Origin: Pseudomonadota bacterium
GTDB lineage: Bacteria; Pseudomonadota; Alphaproteobacteria; Rhodobacterales; Rhodobacteraceae
Direction of reading: 5' to 3'
DNA: 64,000 bases
NCBI GenBank assembly: GCA_018240425.1
Contig: JAFEFU010000056.1
Span: forward strand, 26,585 to 90,584
The notes under the pieces were generated by a model. That model saw only the letters and a program-made list of their open reading frames with translations, did no database searches and was not told where the DNA came from. This document shows positions 8,955 to 17,712 of the stretch, in pieces. Made by a program: the position numbers and the translations under genes. The stretch's first letter is position 1; each line of letters starts with the position of its first letter.

Positions 8955-9995
8955 ATGAACGGAACCCCCCTTGTTCGGTTGAGCGGCCTGGCCAAGGACT
9001 ATGGCGAGGTGCGGGCCGTGCATCCCCTGGACCTGGCGTTCGAGGATGGCGATTTCCTTGCCATCCTCGGCCCGTCGGGCTGCGGCAAGACCACGCTCCT
9101 CAGGATGCTTGGCGGGTTCGTCGAACCGTCGGCGGGCCGCATCGAGATCGCGGGGCAGGATGTCACCGCGCTCGCGCCCGAGAAGCGCCCGACCAACATG
9201 GTCTTTCAGGGATATGGCCTGTTCCCGCACATGAGCGTGCGCCAGAACATCGGCTATGGCCTGCGCCTCAGGGGGCTGCCGCGGGCCGAGGTCGATGCGC
9301 GGGTCGAGGAGATGATCGCGCTGGTGCGGCTCGAGGCCTTCGCGGCGCGCCCGCCCTCGGCGCTGTCGGGCGGCCAGCAGCAGCGCGTGGCGCTCGCCCG
9401 CGCCCTGATCATGAAGCCCAAGGTGCTGCTGCTGGACGAACCCTTCGCGGCGCTCGATCTGAAGCTCCGCCAGGCGCTGCAGGACGAACTCCGGGCGCTG
9501 CACCGCAAGACCGGCGGCACCTTCGTCTTCGTCACCCACGACCAGACCGAGGCGATGGCGCTGGCCAACCGGATCGTGGTGATGGAAAAGGGGCGTGTCG
9601 TGCAGGTGGGCAGCGCCGAGGACATCTATCTGCGTCCGGCCAGCCATTTCGTCTCGACCTTCGTGGGTGAGGCGAATTTCCTGGCTGCGACGCGGGCGGG
9701 CGATACCGTCGCGATCGCCGGGGCGTTTTCGTTCCACGCGCCGGGGGCGCCGGGGCAGGTCGAGGTGGGCATCCGTCCCGAACGGGTGCGCCTCGGGGCG
9801 GCGGCCGAGACAGCCGAGCACCGCTTCCGTGGCCGCATTACCGACCGGCTCTTCCTGGGCGCTCAGGTGCAGTACACAGTTGCGCTGGACGGTGGCGCGG
9901 CCTTCACCGCAGTCAGCGGCGACGCCGCTTTGGCTGCCGGTCAGGACATCGCCGTCGGCTGGAACGGCGCCGATCAGTGGGTGGTGGCGCAATGA
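8955..9995 (+). CDS. ABC transporter ATP-binding protein (PotA type)
   Basis: 346 aa. Walker A GPSGCGKTT (about 39-47), Q-loop VFQGYGLFPHM, signature LSGGQ (137-141), Walker B VLLLDEP (157-163) and H-loop VTHDQTEA (His195) are all intact. A C-terminal TOBE domain follows (GIRPERVRLG). In-frame ATGs at 8895 (overlapping the binding-protein stop) and 8949 also exist. I prefer 8955 because GGGAG sits 8 nt upstream and the family N-terminus begins there. It powers the importer formed with the two downstream permeases. Confidence 0.92.
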   Translation: MNGTPLVRLSGLAKDYGEVRAVHPLDLAFEDGDFLAILGPSGCGKTTLLRMLGGFVEPSAGRIEIAGQDVTALAPEKRPTNMVFQGYGLFPHMSVRQNIGYGLRLRGLPRAEVDARVEEMIALVRLEAFAARPPSALSGGQQQRVALARALIMKPKVLLLDEPFAALDLKLRQALQDELRALHRKTGGTFVFVTHDQTEAMALANRIVVMEKGRVVQVGSAEDIYLRPASHFVSTFVGEANFLAATRAGDTVAIAGAFSFHAPGAPGQVEVGIRPERVRLGAAAETAEHRFRGRITDRLFLGAQVQYTVALDGGAAFTAVSGDAALAAGQDIAVGWNGADQWVVAQ

Positions 9996-10846
9996 CTGGG
10001 CGCATCCGAGCCTCGTGGCGCAGCGTGGCGCTGATGGGTCCGGCGGCGGCGGTTCTGGGGTTCCTGTTCCTTCTGCCGCTCGTCTGGTTCCTGGTCGTCT
10101 CCTTCTACCGGGTTCAGCTCTTCCAGATGATCCCGGACGCCTCGCTGGCCAACTATACCAAGGTTCTGGCCGACTATGCCGGGCCGATCGCCTTCACCGC
10201 CGCCATCGCCGCCGCCATCGCGGCGATCACCACCGTCCTTGCCTTTGTCGTCGCCCACATGATCTGGGCACGGGGCGGGGCGTTCGGGGCCTTTCTGCTG
10301 GGGGCGACGCTCCTGACGCTGTTTGGCGGCTATCTGGTCAAGATCTACGCCTGGCGCACGATCCTCGGGCGGGAAGGGGTCATCAACAGCACGCTTGTCG
10401 GGCTCGGACTCGTCAAGCAGCCGATCGACGCGCTGCTTTACAGCCCGACGGCGGTGGTGCTGGTGCTGGTCAGCTATCTTCTGCCATTCGCCATCCTGCC
10501 GCTTTACGGCGCGCTCCGGGCGGTCGATCCGGTCAGCATCGAGGCGGCGCGCGATCTCGGCGCCACGCCGGCGGGCGTGCTGCGCGACGCGGTCCTGCCC
10601 CTGTGCGTTCCGGCACTGGCCACGTCCTTCGCGCTGTGCTTCCTCTTGACGGCGGGCGATTTCGTCACCCCGCGGCTGGTCGGCGGCACCCAGACCTTCA
10701 TGATGGGCAACTTCATCGAAAGCCAGTTCGGCCTGCGCATGAACGTGCCCCTCGGCGCGGCAATGACCTTCACCACGCTCGTGACCTCGGTCTGCGTCAT
10801 CGGCGCGGCCTGGGCCGGACTGCGGCATTTCCTGAGGGCGAAGTGA
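9992..10846 (+). CDS. ABC transporter permease (PotB type)
   Basis: 284 aa inner-membrane protein with about six hydrophobic segments. The cytoplasmic EAA loop reads EAARDLGATPAGVLRDAVLP, where it docks the ATPase. The start overlaps the ATPase stop by 4 nt (ATGA), and the stop overlaps the next permease start by one base. It is one half of the heterodimeric channel of the polyamine/opine-type importer. Confidence 0.92.
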   Translation: MTGRIRASWRSVALMGPAAAVLGFLFLLPLVWFLVVSFYRVQLFQMIPDASLANYTKVLADYAGPIAFTAAIAAAIAAITTVLAFVVAHMIWARGGAFGAFLLGATLLTLFGGYLVKIYAWRTILGREGVINSTLVGLGLVKQPIDALLYSPTAVVLVLVSYLLPFAILPLYGALRAVDPVSIEAARDLGATPAGVLRDAVLPLCVPALATSFALCFLLTAGDFVTPRLVGGTQTFMMGNFIESQFGLRMNVPLGAAMTFTTLVTSVCVIGAAWAGLRHFLRAK

Positions 10847-11613
10847 TGCGCAAGATCCTTTCCACGGCATTCGGGCTGGCGATCGTCGCCTTCATGCTGG
10901 CGCCCCTGGCGCTGGTGGTGCTGTTCTCGTTCGGGAAAAGCGCGCTCATGACCTTTCCGATGACCGGCCTGACGCTGGACTGGTATCGGGCGCTGCTGTC
11001 GCGCGACGATTTTGCCGGGGCGCTGGCCAACAGCCTCATCATCACCGGAACGGTGGGTCTGGTGGCGACGGCCATCGGCACCCTGGCCGCGATGTTCATC
11101 GCCCGGCTCCGCCCGGCGCGTTCGGCGACGGCGATCTTCCTCTTCGGTCTGCCGATGATGATGCCGCCCCTGGTCCTGGCGCTGGCCATCCTGTCGCTTT
11201 TCGCGATGGTGGGGGTCAAGCTCAGCCTGGTCACGGTGATTCTGGCGCATCTGACCTTCACCATGCCGTTCGTGATCCTGATCGTCTCGGCGCGGCTGCG
11301 TGATTTCAACCCGGCGATGGTGGATTCGGCGCGCGACCTTGGCGCGGGGCCCTGGACCGTGTTCCGCACCGTCACCTTTCCGATCATCCGCCCGACGCTG
11401 TTCGGCGCGGCGCTGATCGCCATGTCGCTGTCGCTGGACGATTTCGTCATCACCTTCTTCCTGATCGGCGGCGGCAACACCCTGCCGACGCTGGTCTGGG
11501 GGATGCTGCGCACCGGCATCGACCCGTCGATCAACGCGCTCGGCACGCTGATCGTGACCTTCACCGTCGGCGCGGCGGCGCTGGCCCTGTGGCTGACCCG
11601 GCAGCGGGCCTGA
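10846..11613 (+). CDS. ABC transporter permease (PotC type)
   Basis: 255 aa with six predicted membrane segments. The EAA-like loop is DSARDLGAGPWTVFRTVTFP and SLDDFVITFF is typical of PotC. ATG 10846 shares its A with the TGA of the preceding permease. It is the second half of the importer channel. A longer same-frame reading that starts inside the ATPase gene is an artefact. Confidence 0.92.
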   Translation: MRKILSTAFGLAIVAFMLAPLALVVLFSFGKSALMTFPMTGLTLDWYRALLSRDDFAGALANSLIITGTVGLVATAIGTLAAMFIARLRPARSATAIFLFGLPMMMPPLVLALAILSLFAMVGVKLSLVTVILAHLTFTMPFVILIVSARLRDFNPAMVDSARDLGAGPWTVFRTVTFPIIRPTLFGAALIAMSLSLDDFVITFFLIGGGNTLPTLVWGMLRTGIDPSINALGTLIVTFTVGAAALALWLTRQRA

Positions 11614-11641
11614 CCGCCGCCCTGAACACCCGAGGACCGAC

Positions 11642-13114
11642 ATGAGGACCGAGCTTTACATCGACGGCCGCTGGGCCGCCCCCGCGCTGGGCGGCAGCTT
11701 CCCGGTCGTGAATCCCGCGACCGAGGAGGTGGTGCACCACGCGCCCGCTGGCACCGCCGCCGACATCGACGCCGCGGTCCGCGCGGCTCGGCGCGCCTTC
11801 GACGAAGGCCCCTGGCCGCGCATGACCGGGGCCGAGCGAGGCCGGATCATCCGCGCCATCGCCGCGGGGATCATGGCGCGGCAGGCCGAGCTTGCGCGCC
11901 TCGAGGTGATCGACAACGGCAAACCCCTGCCCGAGGCGATGGGCGACATCGCCGACGCTGCCGGCTGCTTCGACTTCTACGCGGGCCTCGCCGAGGAGAT
12001 GGACGCGCAAGGCCCCGAGGCGCTCACGCTGGCCGATGCCCGCTTTGCCGCCAGGGTGGTGAAGGAACCCCTGGGCGTCGCGGGCGCGATCATTCCCTGG
12101 AACTACCCCTTGCTCATGGCCTCGTGGAAGGTCGCGCCCGCCTTGGCCGCGGGCTGCACGATGGTGCTGAAGCCTTCGGAACTGACCCCGCTGACCGCGC
12201 TGGAACTGGGGCAGATCGCCCATGACGCCGGCCTGCCCCCGGGTGTCCTGAACATAGTCACCGGCCTTGGTCCCGATGCTGGCCAGCCGCTTGCCGACCA
12301 TACCCTTGTCGACAAGCTGGCCTTCACCGGCTCGGTGCCCACCGGGGCGAAGATCATGGCCGCCGCCGCCCGCGACATCAAGAAGATCAGCCTTGAACTG
12401 GGCGGCAAGTCGCCCTTCGTGATCTTCGCCGACAGCGATCTGGAGAAGGCCGTCGAATGGATCCTGTTCGGCATCTTCTGGAACCAGGGGCAGGTCTGTT
12501 CGGCGACCTCGCGCGTTCTGGTCGAGCGCGGCCTCTATCCGCGCCTGCTGGAAAGGCTCGTGGCCGAGGCGCGCAAGATTACCATCGGCGACGGGCTGGA
12601 ACAGGGCACGCTGATCGGTCCGCTGGCCAGTGAGGGCCAGTTCCGCAAGGTGCTGGCCGCCATCGACCGCGCCCGCGACCAGGGCGCGACGGTCGCCTGC
12701 GGCGGGCGGGCCGAAGGGTTCGACAGGGGCTATTTCGTCGCCCCCACGGTGCTGACCGACGTCCCCCTCGACAGCGACGCCTGGCGCGAGGAAATCTTCG
12801 GCCCCGTCGTCTGCGTCCGCCCCTTCGACACCGAGGAGGAAGCGGTGCGCCTGTCGAACGACAGCCGCTTCGGCCTTGCCGCCGCCGTGATGTCGGCGGA
12901 CGACGCCCGCGCCGAACGGGTGGCGGCCGCCCTGCGCGCCGGAATCGTCTGGATCAACTGCTCGCAGCCCACCTTCACCGAGGCGCCCTGGGGCGGCATG
13001 AAGCAGTCGGGCATCGGCCGCGAACTCGGCCGCTGGGGGCTCGAGAACTACCTGGAGACCAAGCAGATCGCCCGCATGGTCAGCGACGAGCCCTGGGGCT
13101 GGTATCTGAAGTGA
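11642..13114 (+). CDS. NAD(P)-dependent aldehyde dehydrogenase, aminoaldehyde/betaine-aldehyde type
   Basis: 490 aa, normal ALDH length. Catalytic residues are visible: WNYP Asn154, Lys177, general base Glu252 (ELGGKSP) and nucleophile Cys286 (NQGQVCSA). The C-terminal run WINCSQPTF...APWGGMKQSGIGRELG resembles ALDH10/betaine-aldehyde dehydrogenases, which oxidise omega-aminoaldehydes. Lying 28 bp behind the importer, it probably oxidises an aldehyde released from the imported amine. The exact aldehyde is unknown. Confidence 0.9.
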   Translation: MRTELYIDGRWAAPALGGSFPVVNPATEEVVHHAPAGTAADIDAAVRAARRAFDEGPWPRMTGAERGRIIRAIAAGIMARQAELARLEVIDNGKPLPEAMGDIADAAGCFDFYAGLAEEMDAQGPEALTLADARFAARVVKEPLGVAGAIIPWNYPLLMASWKVAPALAAGCTMVLKPSELTPLTALELGQIAHDAGLPPGVLNIVTGLGPDAGQPLADHTLVDKLAFTGSVPTGAKIMAAAARDIKKISLELGGKSPFVIFADSDLEKAVEWILFGIFWNQGQVCSATSRVLVERGLYPRLLERLVAEARKITIGDGLEQGTLIGPLASEGQFRKVLAAIDRARDQGATVACGGRAEGFDRGYFVAPTVLTDVPLDSDAWREEIFGPVVCVRPFDTEEEAVRLSNDSRFGLAAAVMSADDARAERVAAALRAGIVWINCSQPTFTEAPWGGMKQSGIGRELGRWGLENYLETKQIARMVSDEPWGWYLK

Positions 13115-13142
13115 CCCGCTCATTCCCGCAAGGAGCACAATG

Positions 13143-13574
13143 ATGACCGCGAAAGACGAGGCAGGCGTCCGGGCCTGCGTGGATGCCTGGCTGGCCGGCT
13201 GGACCTTCGACCCCTCCGACCCCTGGAGCCTCGACCGCTTCACCCCGATACTGCACAAGGATGCGCAGGTGATCGACGACTACGGCCACCAGCTGTCGAT
13301 CCTGAACGGCCACAAGGACTATGCCGGGGTCTGGGGCCCGATGGTCAGGCAGTACATGAAGCAATGGGCGATCAGGTGCGAGGAGGAAACCTATCAGGCC
13401 TGGATCGGCGACCGGGTGGCCTGCGTCAGCTTCGTCCTGCGCGGCGGCGGCGAGATGGCCAACGGCGAGGTGCACAGGCTGCGCCAATACTGCACCTTCC
13501 CGATGGAGAGGATCGACGGGCGCTGGGTGATCCTGAAGGAGCACATCACAACCGACTTCGCCCATTCGACCTGA
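13143..13574 (+). CDS. NTF2-like (SnoaL-type) small protein
   Basis: 143 aa. The alternating pattern with VRACVDAWLAGW at the N-terminus, a central DAQVIDDYGH and a terminal MERIDGRWVILKEHI fits the cone-shaped NTF2-like fold. That fold includes small isomerases, hydrolases, dehydratases and non-catalytic pocket proteins. Two adjacent ATGs occur; 13143 is 7 nt from AGGAG, 13140 only 4 nt. It is embedded in the catabolic cluster, 10 bp before the deacetylase-like gene. Its activity cannot be predicted. Confidence 0.7.
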   Translation: MTAKDEAGVRACVDAWLAGWTFDPSDPWSLDRFTPILHKDAQVIDDYGHQLSILNGHKDYAGVWGPMVRQYMKQWAIRCEEETYQAWIGDRVACVSFVLRGGGEMANGEVHRLRQYCTFPMERIDGRWVILKEHITTDFAHST

Positions 13575-13584
13575 GGGGGCCAGC

Positions 13585-14460
13585 ATGGTTGCCTGCGCGC
13601 TGACCTTCGATTTCGACGCCATGTCGGTGTGGCTTGGCTCCTACGCCGCCAGGAACCCCTCGATGATCAGCCGGGGCGAGTTCGGGGCGGTGGCGGTGCC
13701 GCGCATCCTCGACCTCCTGAAGGGGCATGGGATCAGGGCGACATTCTTCATCCCCGGCCATACCGTCCATGCCTACCCTGACATCGTGCGCCGGATCGTC
13801 GGCGAAGGCCACGAGATCGGGCACCACGGCTGGGTGCACGAGAACCCGGCGAAGTTCGACGAGGCGGGCGAGCGCGCCAACATGGACCGGGGACTCGAGG
13901 CCTTTGCCCGTGTTGGCGCCCAGCCGCGCGGTTATCGTTCGCCGTCGTGGGATTTCTCGGAGCGGACGATGGAAATCCTGCTCGACTACGGATTTTCCTA
14001 TGACAGCAGCCTGATGGGCTCGGACTTCGTGCCCTACTACGCCCGCGTTGGTGACCGCCATGATGCGGTTTCACCCTATGTCTTTGGCCGCAACGTCGAT
14101 GTGGTCGAGCTGCCGGTGGCCTGGGTGATGGATGATTTCCCGCATTTCGAGTTCGTCGACAACGACACCCAGGGCCTTTCGTCCCCCTCGAAGGTCGAAG
14201 GAATCTGGCGCGACGAGTTCACCTATGCCGGTCAGGTGGCGCCCGAGGGCCTGTGGTCGGCCACCATGCACCCGCAGGTGATCGGCCGGGGCCACCGGAT
14301 GATGATGCTCGACCGGCTGATCCGGCACATCAGGGCGAACGGCGGCCGCTTCACCACGATGGGCGACTACGCCGACGGCTGGCGCGCAAAAAACCCGCTG
14401 GACCTTTGGCGGCAATCCGGTGCACCTCAGGCACAGGATGCATGCGGGCGGATGGAATGA
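13585..14460 (+). CDS. Polysaccharide-deacetylase (NodB) family hydrolase
   Basis: 291 aa. NodB-fold motifs are present: TFDFD with D9 and D11, and the metal-binding pattern with His81 and His85 (HHGWVH), then RSPSWDFS and a late THMHP-like segment (SATMHPQVIG). No signal peptide is seen, so a cytoplasmic role is likely. Cytoplasmic relatives of this type include PuuE allantoinase-like and cyclic imide or N-acyl hydrolases rather than cell-wall enzymes. Given hyuAB and the C45 gene next door, hydrolysis of an amide or imide bond in the imported compound is the favoured but unproven role. It overlaps the next gene by 4 nt. Confidence 0.82.
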   Translation: MVACALTFDFDAMSVWLGSYAARNPSMISRGEFGAVAVPRILDLLKGHGIRATFFIPGHTVHAYPDIVRRIVGEGHEIGHHGWVHENPAKFDEAGERANMDRGLEAFARVGAQPRGYRSPSWDFSERTMEILLDYGFSYDSSLMGSDFVPYYARVGDRHDAVSPYVFGRNVDVVELPVAWVMDDFPHFEFVDNDTQGLSSPSKVEGIWRDEFTYAGQVAPEGLWSATMHPQVIGRGHRMMMLDRLIRHIRANGGRFTTMGDYADGWRAKNPLDLWRQSGAPQAQDACGRME

Positions 14461-15506
14461 GCAGACTTTTCACTTCGACGGAAACCGATCCCTTCGGGCG
14501 GGGGCGTGAATTCGGCCGTGCCCTTGCCGACCGTATCGCCGGCACCGTGGCCGGCTATCGCGCCATGTGGGACGCCGTTGTCCCCGGCTACGATCCGGCC
14601 CCCGCCGGGAACGCGGCCCTGGCGGCGACCGAAGATTTCGCGCCATACCTCGCGGCGGAAATGCGCGGCATGGCCGAAGGCGCGGGGCTCGCGCCCGCGC
14701 TGATCGGCGCGATCAACGCCCGCACCGAAATCCTGGCCGCGCTGAGCGCCCCGGCCCGGGGCGAATGTTCCGCCGTCATCGCGCTCTCGTCCGAAGGGCC
14801 GCCGGTGGCGATGCAGACCTGGGACTGGTACCACCGCTTCCGCCGGAACTGGCTGGTTTGGGAGATTCCGCTGGCGGACGGCACGACGACCAGGACCATG
14901 ACCGAGTGCGGCATCGTCGGCAAGGCGGGGCTGAACACCCGGGGGCTCGGACTTCTCTTCACCATCCTCCACCACGTCGACGACGGCCAGGGCATCGGCG
15001 TGCCGGTGCATGTGGTGGCGCGCGCGACGCTCGACCTCGGCCAGAACCTGCACCATGCCGCGCAGCTGGCGGCCAAGGCCAAGGTCTCGGCCTCGTCCTC
15101 GCTGAACCTCTCGGCCTGGGACCAAGGCCGCGCCGCCGCGATCACGGTCGAGCTGCATCCCGGCGGGCCGGGCTTTGTGCTGCCGGCGCGCGACGGCCTG
15201 CTGGTCCATACCAACCACTTCCTCGACCCGCGCCCCGCCGCGCGGGACATCGAACCCGGCGCCTTCCCCGACACGCTCCTGCGCCATGCGATGCTGTCGC
15301 GGCGGCTGAAGGGTGCCAGCACGGCGACCGAGGTTCTGGCGGCGCTGAACTGCCACATGGGCGCGGACACGGCGCTGTGCTGCCATCCGCTGCCCGGCGA
15401 CCCGGACGACCAGTACGAGACGCTGGCGACCGTGCGGCTGGATCTGGCGGCGGGGGCGCTCCATGTGCATGACGGCGGTCCCTGCACCTGCGGCTGGAAC
15501 CTGTAG
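14457..15506 (+). CDS. C45-family autoproteolytic acyltransferase/amidohydrolase (Ntn-hydrolase)
   Basis: 349 aa. It matches the acyl-CoA:6-aminopenicillanate acyltransferase fold: [15 protein letters not shown] near the start, an E-C-S-A site where self-cleavage before Cys104 would create the nucleophile, and a [10 protein letters not shown] segment typical of the family. In fungal isopenicillin N acyltransferase the equivalent cysteine is Cys103. Bacterial members hydrolyse or transfer acyl groups on amines. ATG 14457 overlaps the deacetylase stop (ATGA), implying coupled translation of two amide-acting enzymes. Confidence 0.82.
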   Translation: MSRLFTSTETDPFGRGREFGRALADRIAGTVAGYRAMWDAVVPGYDPAPAGNAALAATEDFAPYLAAEMRGMAEGAGLAPALIGAINARTEILAALSAPARGECSAVIALSSEGPPVAMQTWDWYHRFRRNWLVWEIPLADGTTTRTMTECGIVGKAGLNTRGLGLLFTILHHVDDGQGIGVPVHVVARATLDLGQNLHHAAQLAAKAKVSASSSLNLSAWDQGRAAAITVELHPGGPGFVLPARDGLLVHTNHFLDPRPAARDIEPGAFPDTLLRHAMLSRRLKGASTATEVLAALNCHMGADTALCCHPLPGDPDDQYETLATVRLDLAAGALHVHDGGPCTCGWNL

Positions 15507-15643
15507 GCGCCGGTGATCCGGGCACTTCCGCGGGCGGCCAGGTCATGGTTTCATGGTGGCCGGGCGGGCCCCTCCCGCCAGACAGGCGGGACACCGGTCC
15601 TGCGACGGCGGGGAACCGGTTGGCGCCACAGGAGGCAGGGACG

Positions 15644-16672
15644 ATGCGCAGCATCAAGACCATCCATGTCATCTCGGCCCATGCCGAGGGCGAGGTTGGC
15701 GATGTCATTGTCGGCGGGGTCGCGCCGCCGCCGGGCGAGAAGATCTGGGAGCAGAGCCGCTGGATCGCCCGCGACCAGACCCTGCGGAACTTCGTCCTGA
15801 ACGAGCCGCGCGGCGGCGTCTTTCGCCATGTCAACCTGCTGGTGCCGCCCCGCCATCCGGAGGCCGCCGCCGCCTTCATCATCATGGAGCCCGAGGATAC
15901 GCCGCCGATGTCTGGGTCGAACTCGATCTGTGTCGCGACCGTGCTTCTGGACGGCGGCATCATCCCGATGCAGGAGCCGGTGACGGAATTCATTCTGGAA
16001 GCCCCCGGCGGGCTGGTGAAGGTGCGCGCCGAGTGCCGGGGCGGCAAGGCCGAACGGATCTTCGTGCAGAACCTGCCGAGCTTCGCGCAGAAGCTGGCGG
16101 TGCCGCTCGAGGTCGAAGGGCTGGGGACGCTGACCGTCGACACGGCCTATGGCGGTGACAGTTTCGTTTTCGTGGACGCGAAGGCGCTCGGCTTTTCCCT
16201 GACCCCGGACGAGGCGCACGACATCGCGAAGCTGGGCGCGAAGATCACCAGGGCCGCGACCGAGAGGCTTGGCTTCCATCACCCGACCAATCCTGACTGG
16301 CGGCATTTCTCGTTCTGCCTGTTCGCGGGCGCGCTGACGCGCGAGGGGCATGAACTGCGCGCGGGTTCTGCCGTGGCGATCCAGCCGGGCAAGGTCGACC
16401 GTTCGCCCACCGGCACCGCGCTTTCGGCGCGGATGGCGGTCCTGCATGCACGGGGCGAGATGGGTCTTCAGGACCGGCTGACCACCGTATCGCTGATCGG
16501 CTCGACATTCGCGGGGCGGATTCTCGGCGCCACCGATGTCGGCGGGGTTCCGGCGATCCTGCCCGAAATCAGCGGCCGCGGCTGGATCACCGGCATCCAC
16601 CAGCACATGCTGGACCCTTCCGATCCCTGGCCGCAGGGCTATCGGCTGAGCGACACCTGGGGCGCCCGCTGA
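15644..16672 (+). CDS. Proline racemase superfamily protein with Ser/Thr at both catalytic positions
   Basis: 342 aa, family-length. The two active-site loops are MSGSNS (Ser90 where racemases have Cys in MCGHG) and [11 protein letters not shown] (Thr256 where they have Cys in DRSPCGT). Known ProR enzymes carry Cys/Cys (racemases, 4-hydroxyproline epimerases), Ser/Cys, or Cys/Thr (trans-3-hydroxyproline dehydratase). Ser/Thr would need a different acid-base pair. ATG 15644 follows GGAGGCAGGG. It is the last gene of the cluster, separated from the C45 gene by 137 bp that includes a TCCCGCC/GGCGGGA hairpin. Confidence 0.85.
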   Translation: MRSIKTIHVISAHAEGEVGDVIVGGVAPPPGEKIWEQSRWIARDQTLRNFVLNEPRGGVFRHVNLLVPPRHPEAAAAFIIMEPEDTPPMSGSNSICVATVLLDGGIIPMQEPVTEFILEAPGGLVKVRAECRGGKAERIFVQNLPSFAQKLAVPLEVEGLGTLTVDTAYGGDSFVFVDAKALGFSLTPDEAHDIAKLGAKITRAATERLGFHHPTNPDWRHFSFCLFAGALTREGHELRAGSAVAIQPGKVDRSPTGTALSARMAVLHARGEMGLQDRLTTVSLIGSTFAGRILGATDVGGVPAILPEISGRGWITGIHQHMLDPSDPWPQGYRLSDTWGAR

Positions 16673-16688
16673 CGGCCGTCGCCAAGCC

Positions 16689-16716
16689 TTGACTCCCCTG
16701 TGCCCGCCTGTATAAG
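16689..16716 (+). promoter_or_regulatory. Sigma70 promoter of rpsD
   Basis: TTGACT (16689-16694), 16-bp spacer, TATAAG (16711-16716). It lies 17 bp after the end of the previous cluster and points at rpsD, giving a leader of about 210 nt. Confidence 0.65.
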
Positions 16717-16764
16717 CCCGCCGTCCGGGGGCGAATGGCCCCGGTTTTCATTGGTGTTGGCGGA

Positions 16765-16900
16765 CCCCGCAAGGGGAAGCCTGTCGCCCCGCAAGGGGAA
16801 AGGACAACGCCCTTCATGTCTTCGGCCTTCGCGGGCCGGAACCCCGGGGACAAGGCGGCGCCTGCCGTCCGAGGCCCGAAAAGCGGGAACCGGTTTTCGG
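16765..16900 (+). promoter_or_regulatory. Structured rpsD leader with tandem GNRA-loop hairpins
   Basis: The 14-nt unit CCCCGCAAGGGGAA occurs twice, at 16765-16778 and 16787-16800. Each copy forms a CCCC/GGGG stem closed by a GCAA tetraloop, with a 22-nt period. A further stem CCGAAAA (16876-16882) / TTTTCGG (16894-16900) ends 35 nt before the start codon. S4 autoregulates its own mRNA in other bacteria, so this is a plausible ribosomal-protein leader; the function is inferred. Confidence 0.45.
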
Positions 16901-16935
16901 ATCAGCCGAGGAGGCCACAACGAAGGAGATCAGCG

Positions 16936-17556
16936 GTGACGAAACGCACCTCTGCCAAGTACAAGATCGACCGCCGCATGGGCGAGAACATCTGGGGCCG
17001 TCCGAAATCCCCGGTCAACAAGCGTGAATACGGCCCCGGCCAGCACGGCCAGCGCCGCAAGAACAAGCTGTCGGATTTCGGCACGCAGCTGCGCGCCAAG
17101 CAGAAGCTGAAGGGCTACTACGGCGACCTGACCGAAAAGCAGTTCCGCAAGATCTATGGCGAAGCCGAGCGCGTCAAGGGCGACACCGGCGAGAACCTGA
17201 TCGGCCTCTTGGAGCGCCGTCTGGACGCGGTGGTCTACCGCGCCAAGTTCGTGCCGACCATCTTCGCCGCCCGCCAGTTCGTGAACCACGGCCATGTGAC
17301 CGTGAACGGGACGCGGGTCAACATCGCCTCCTACCGGGTGAAAGAGGGCGACGTGGTCGCGGTGCGCGACAAGTCGCGCCAGCTGGCGATCGTGCTGGAA
17401 GCGGTCGGCCTGGCCGAGCGCGACGTGCCGGACTATCTGGAAACCGACCACCACAAGATGACCGCGACCTTCGTGCGCCAGCCGGCCCTGGGCGACGTGC
17501 CCTATCCGGTGCAGATGGAACCGCATCTGGTCGTCGAATTCTATGCGAAGAACTGA
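16936..17556 (+). CDS. rpsD: 30S ribosomal protein S4
   Basis: 206 aa, the normal alphaproteobacterial length. The N-terminus [20 protein letters not shown] and the S4 RNA-binding domain ([29 protein letters not shown]) identify it clearly. S4 nucleates assembly of the small subunit body by binding 16S rRNA. The start is GTG 16936 with AAGGAG upstream; the open frame runs further upstream but not as S4. The gene is monocistronic, between its own promoter and a terminator. Confidence 0.98.
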   Translation: MTKRTSAKYKIDRRMGENIWGRPKSPVNKREYGPGQHGQRRKNKLSDFGTQLRAKQKLKGYYGDLTEKQFRKIYGEAERVKGDTGENLIGLLERRLDAVVYRAKFVPTIFAARQFVNHGHVTVNGTRVNIASYRVKEGDVVAVRDKSRQLAIVLEAVGLAERDVPDYLETDHHKMTATFVRQPALGDVPYPVQMEPHLVVEFYAKN

Positions 17557-17581
17557 TCCTTCGCGGGAGAGGGTTTTGGGA

Positions 17582-17611
17582 AGGCCGTCCGGTTGGGCGG
17601 CCTTTTCGTTT
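17582..17611 (+). terminator. Rho-independent terminator after rpsD
   Basis: AGGCCGTCC (17582-17590) pairs with GGGCGGCCT (17595-17603, one G-T pair) across a GGTT loop, followed by TTTCGTTT. It lies 25 bp after the rpsD stop. Confidence 0.8.
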
Positions 17612-17658
17612 GGGCGGTCCTATCCGTTGCGGCAGCAGACAAGGCCGGACGGGTCATT

Positions 17659-17676
17659 GACAGGAACAAGCCTGTC
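17659..17676 (+). repeat. Short perfect inverted repeat GACAGG-N6-CCTGTC
   Basis: GACAGG and CCTGTC flank AACAAG. The element overlaps a TTGACA (17657-17662) upstream of the membrane-protein gene and could be an operator over a weak promoter. No clear -10 is present. Confidence 0.3.
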
Positions 17677-17712
17677 ACGCCTTATGGTTGTGAGCGTGAT
17701 GCGGAGAACCCG

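Noticed and set aside
15576..15594. TCCCGCC/GGCGGGA hairpin between the C45 and ProR genes as a terminator
   Set aside because: No T-tract follows, and the next gene has a good ribosome-binding site in the same orientation; it may only be mRNA structure.
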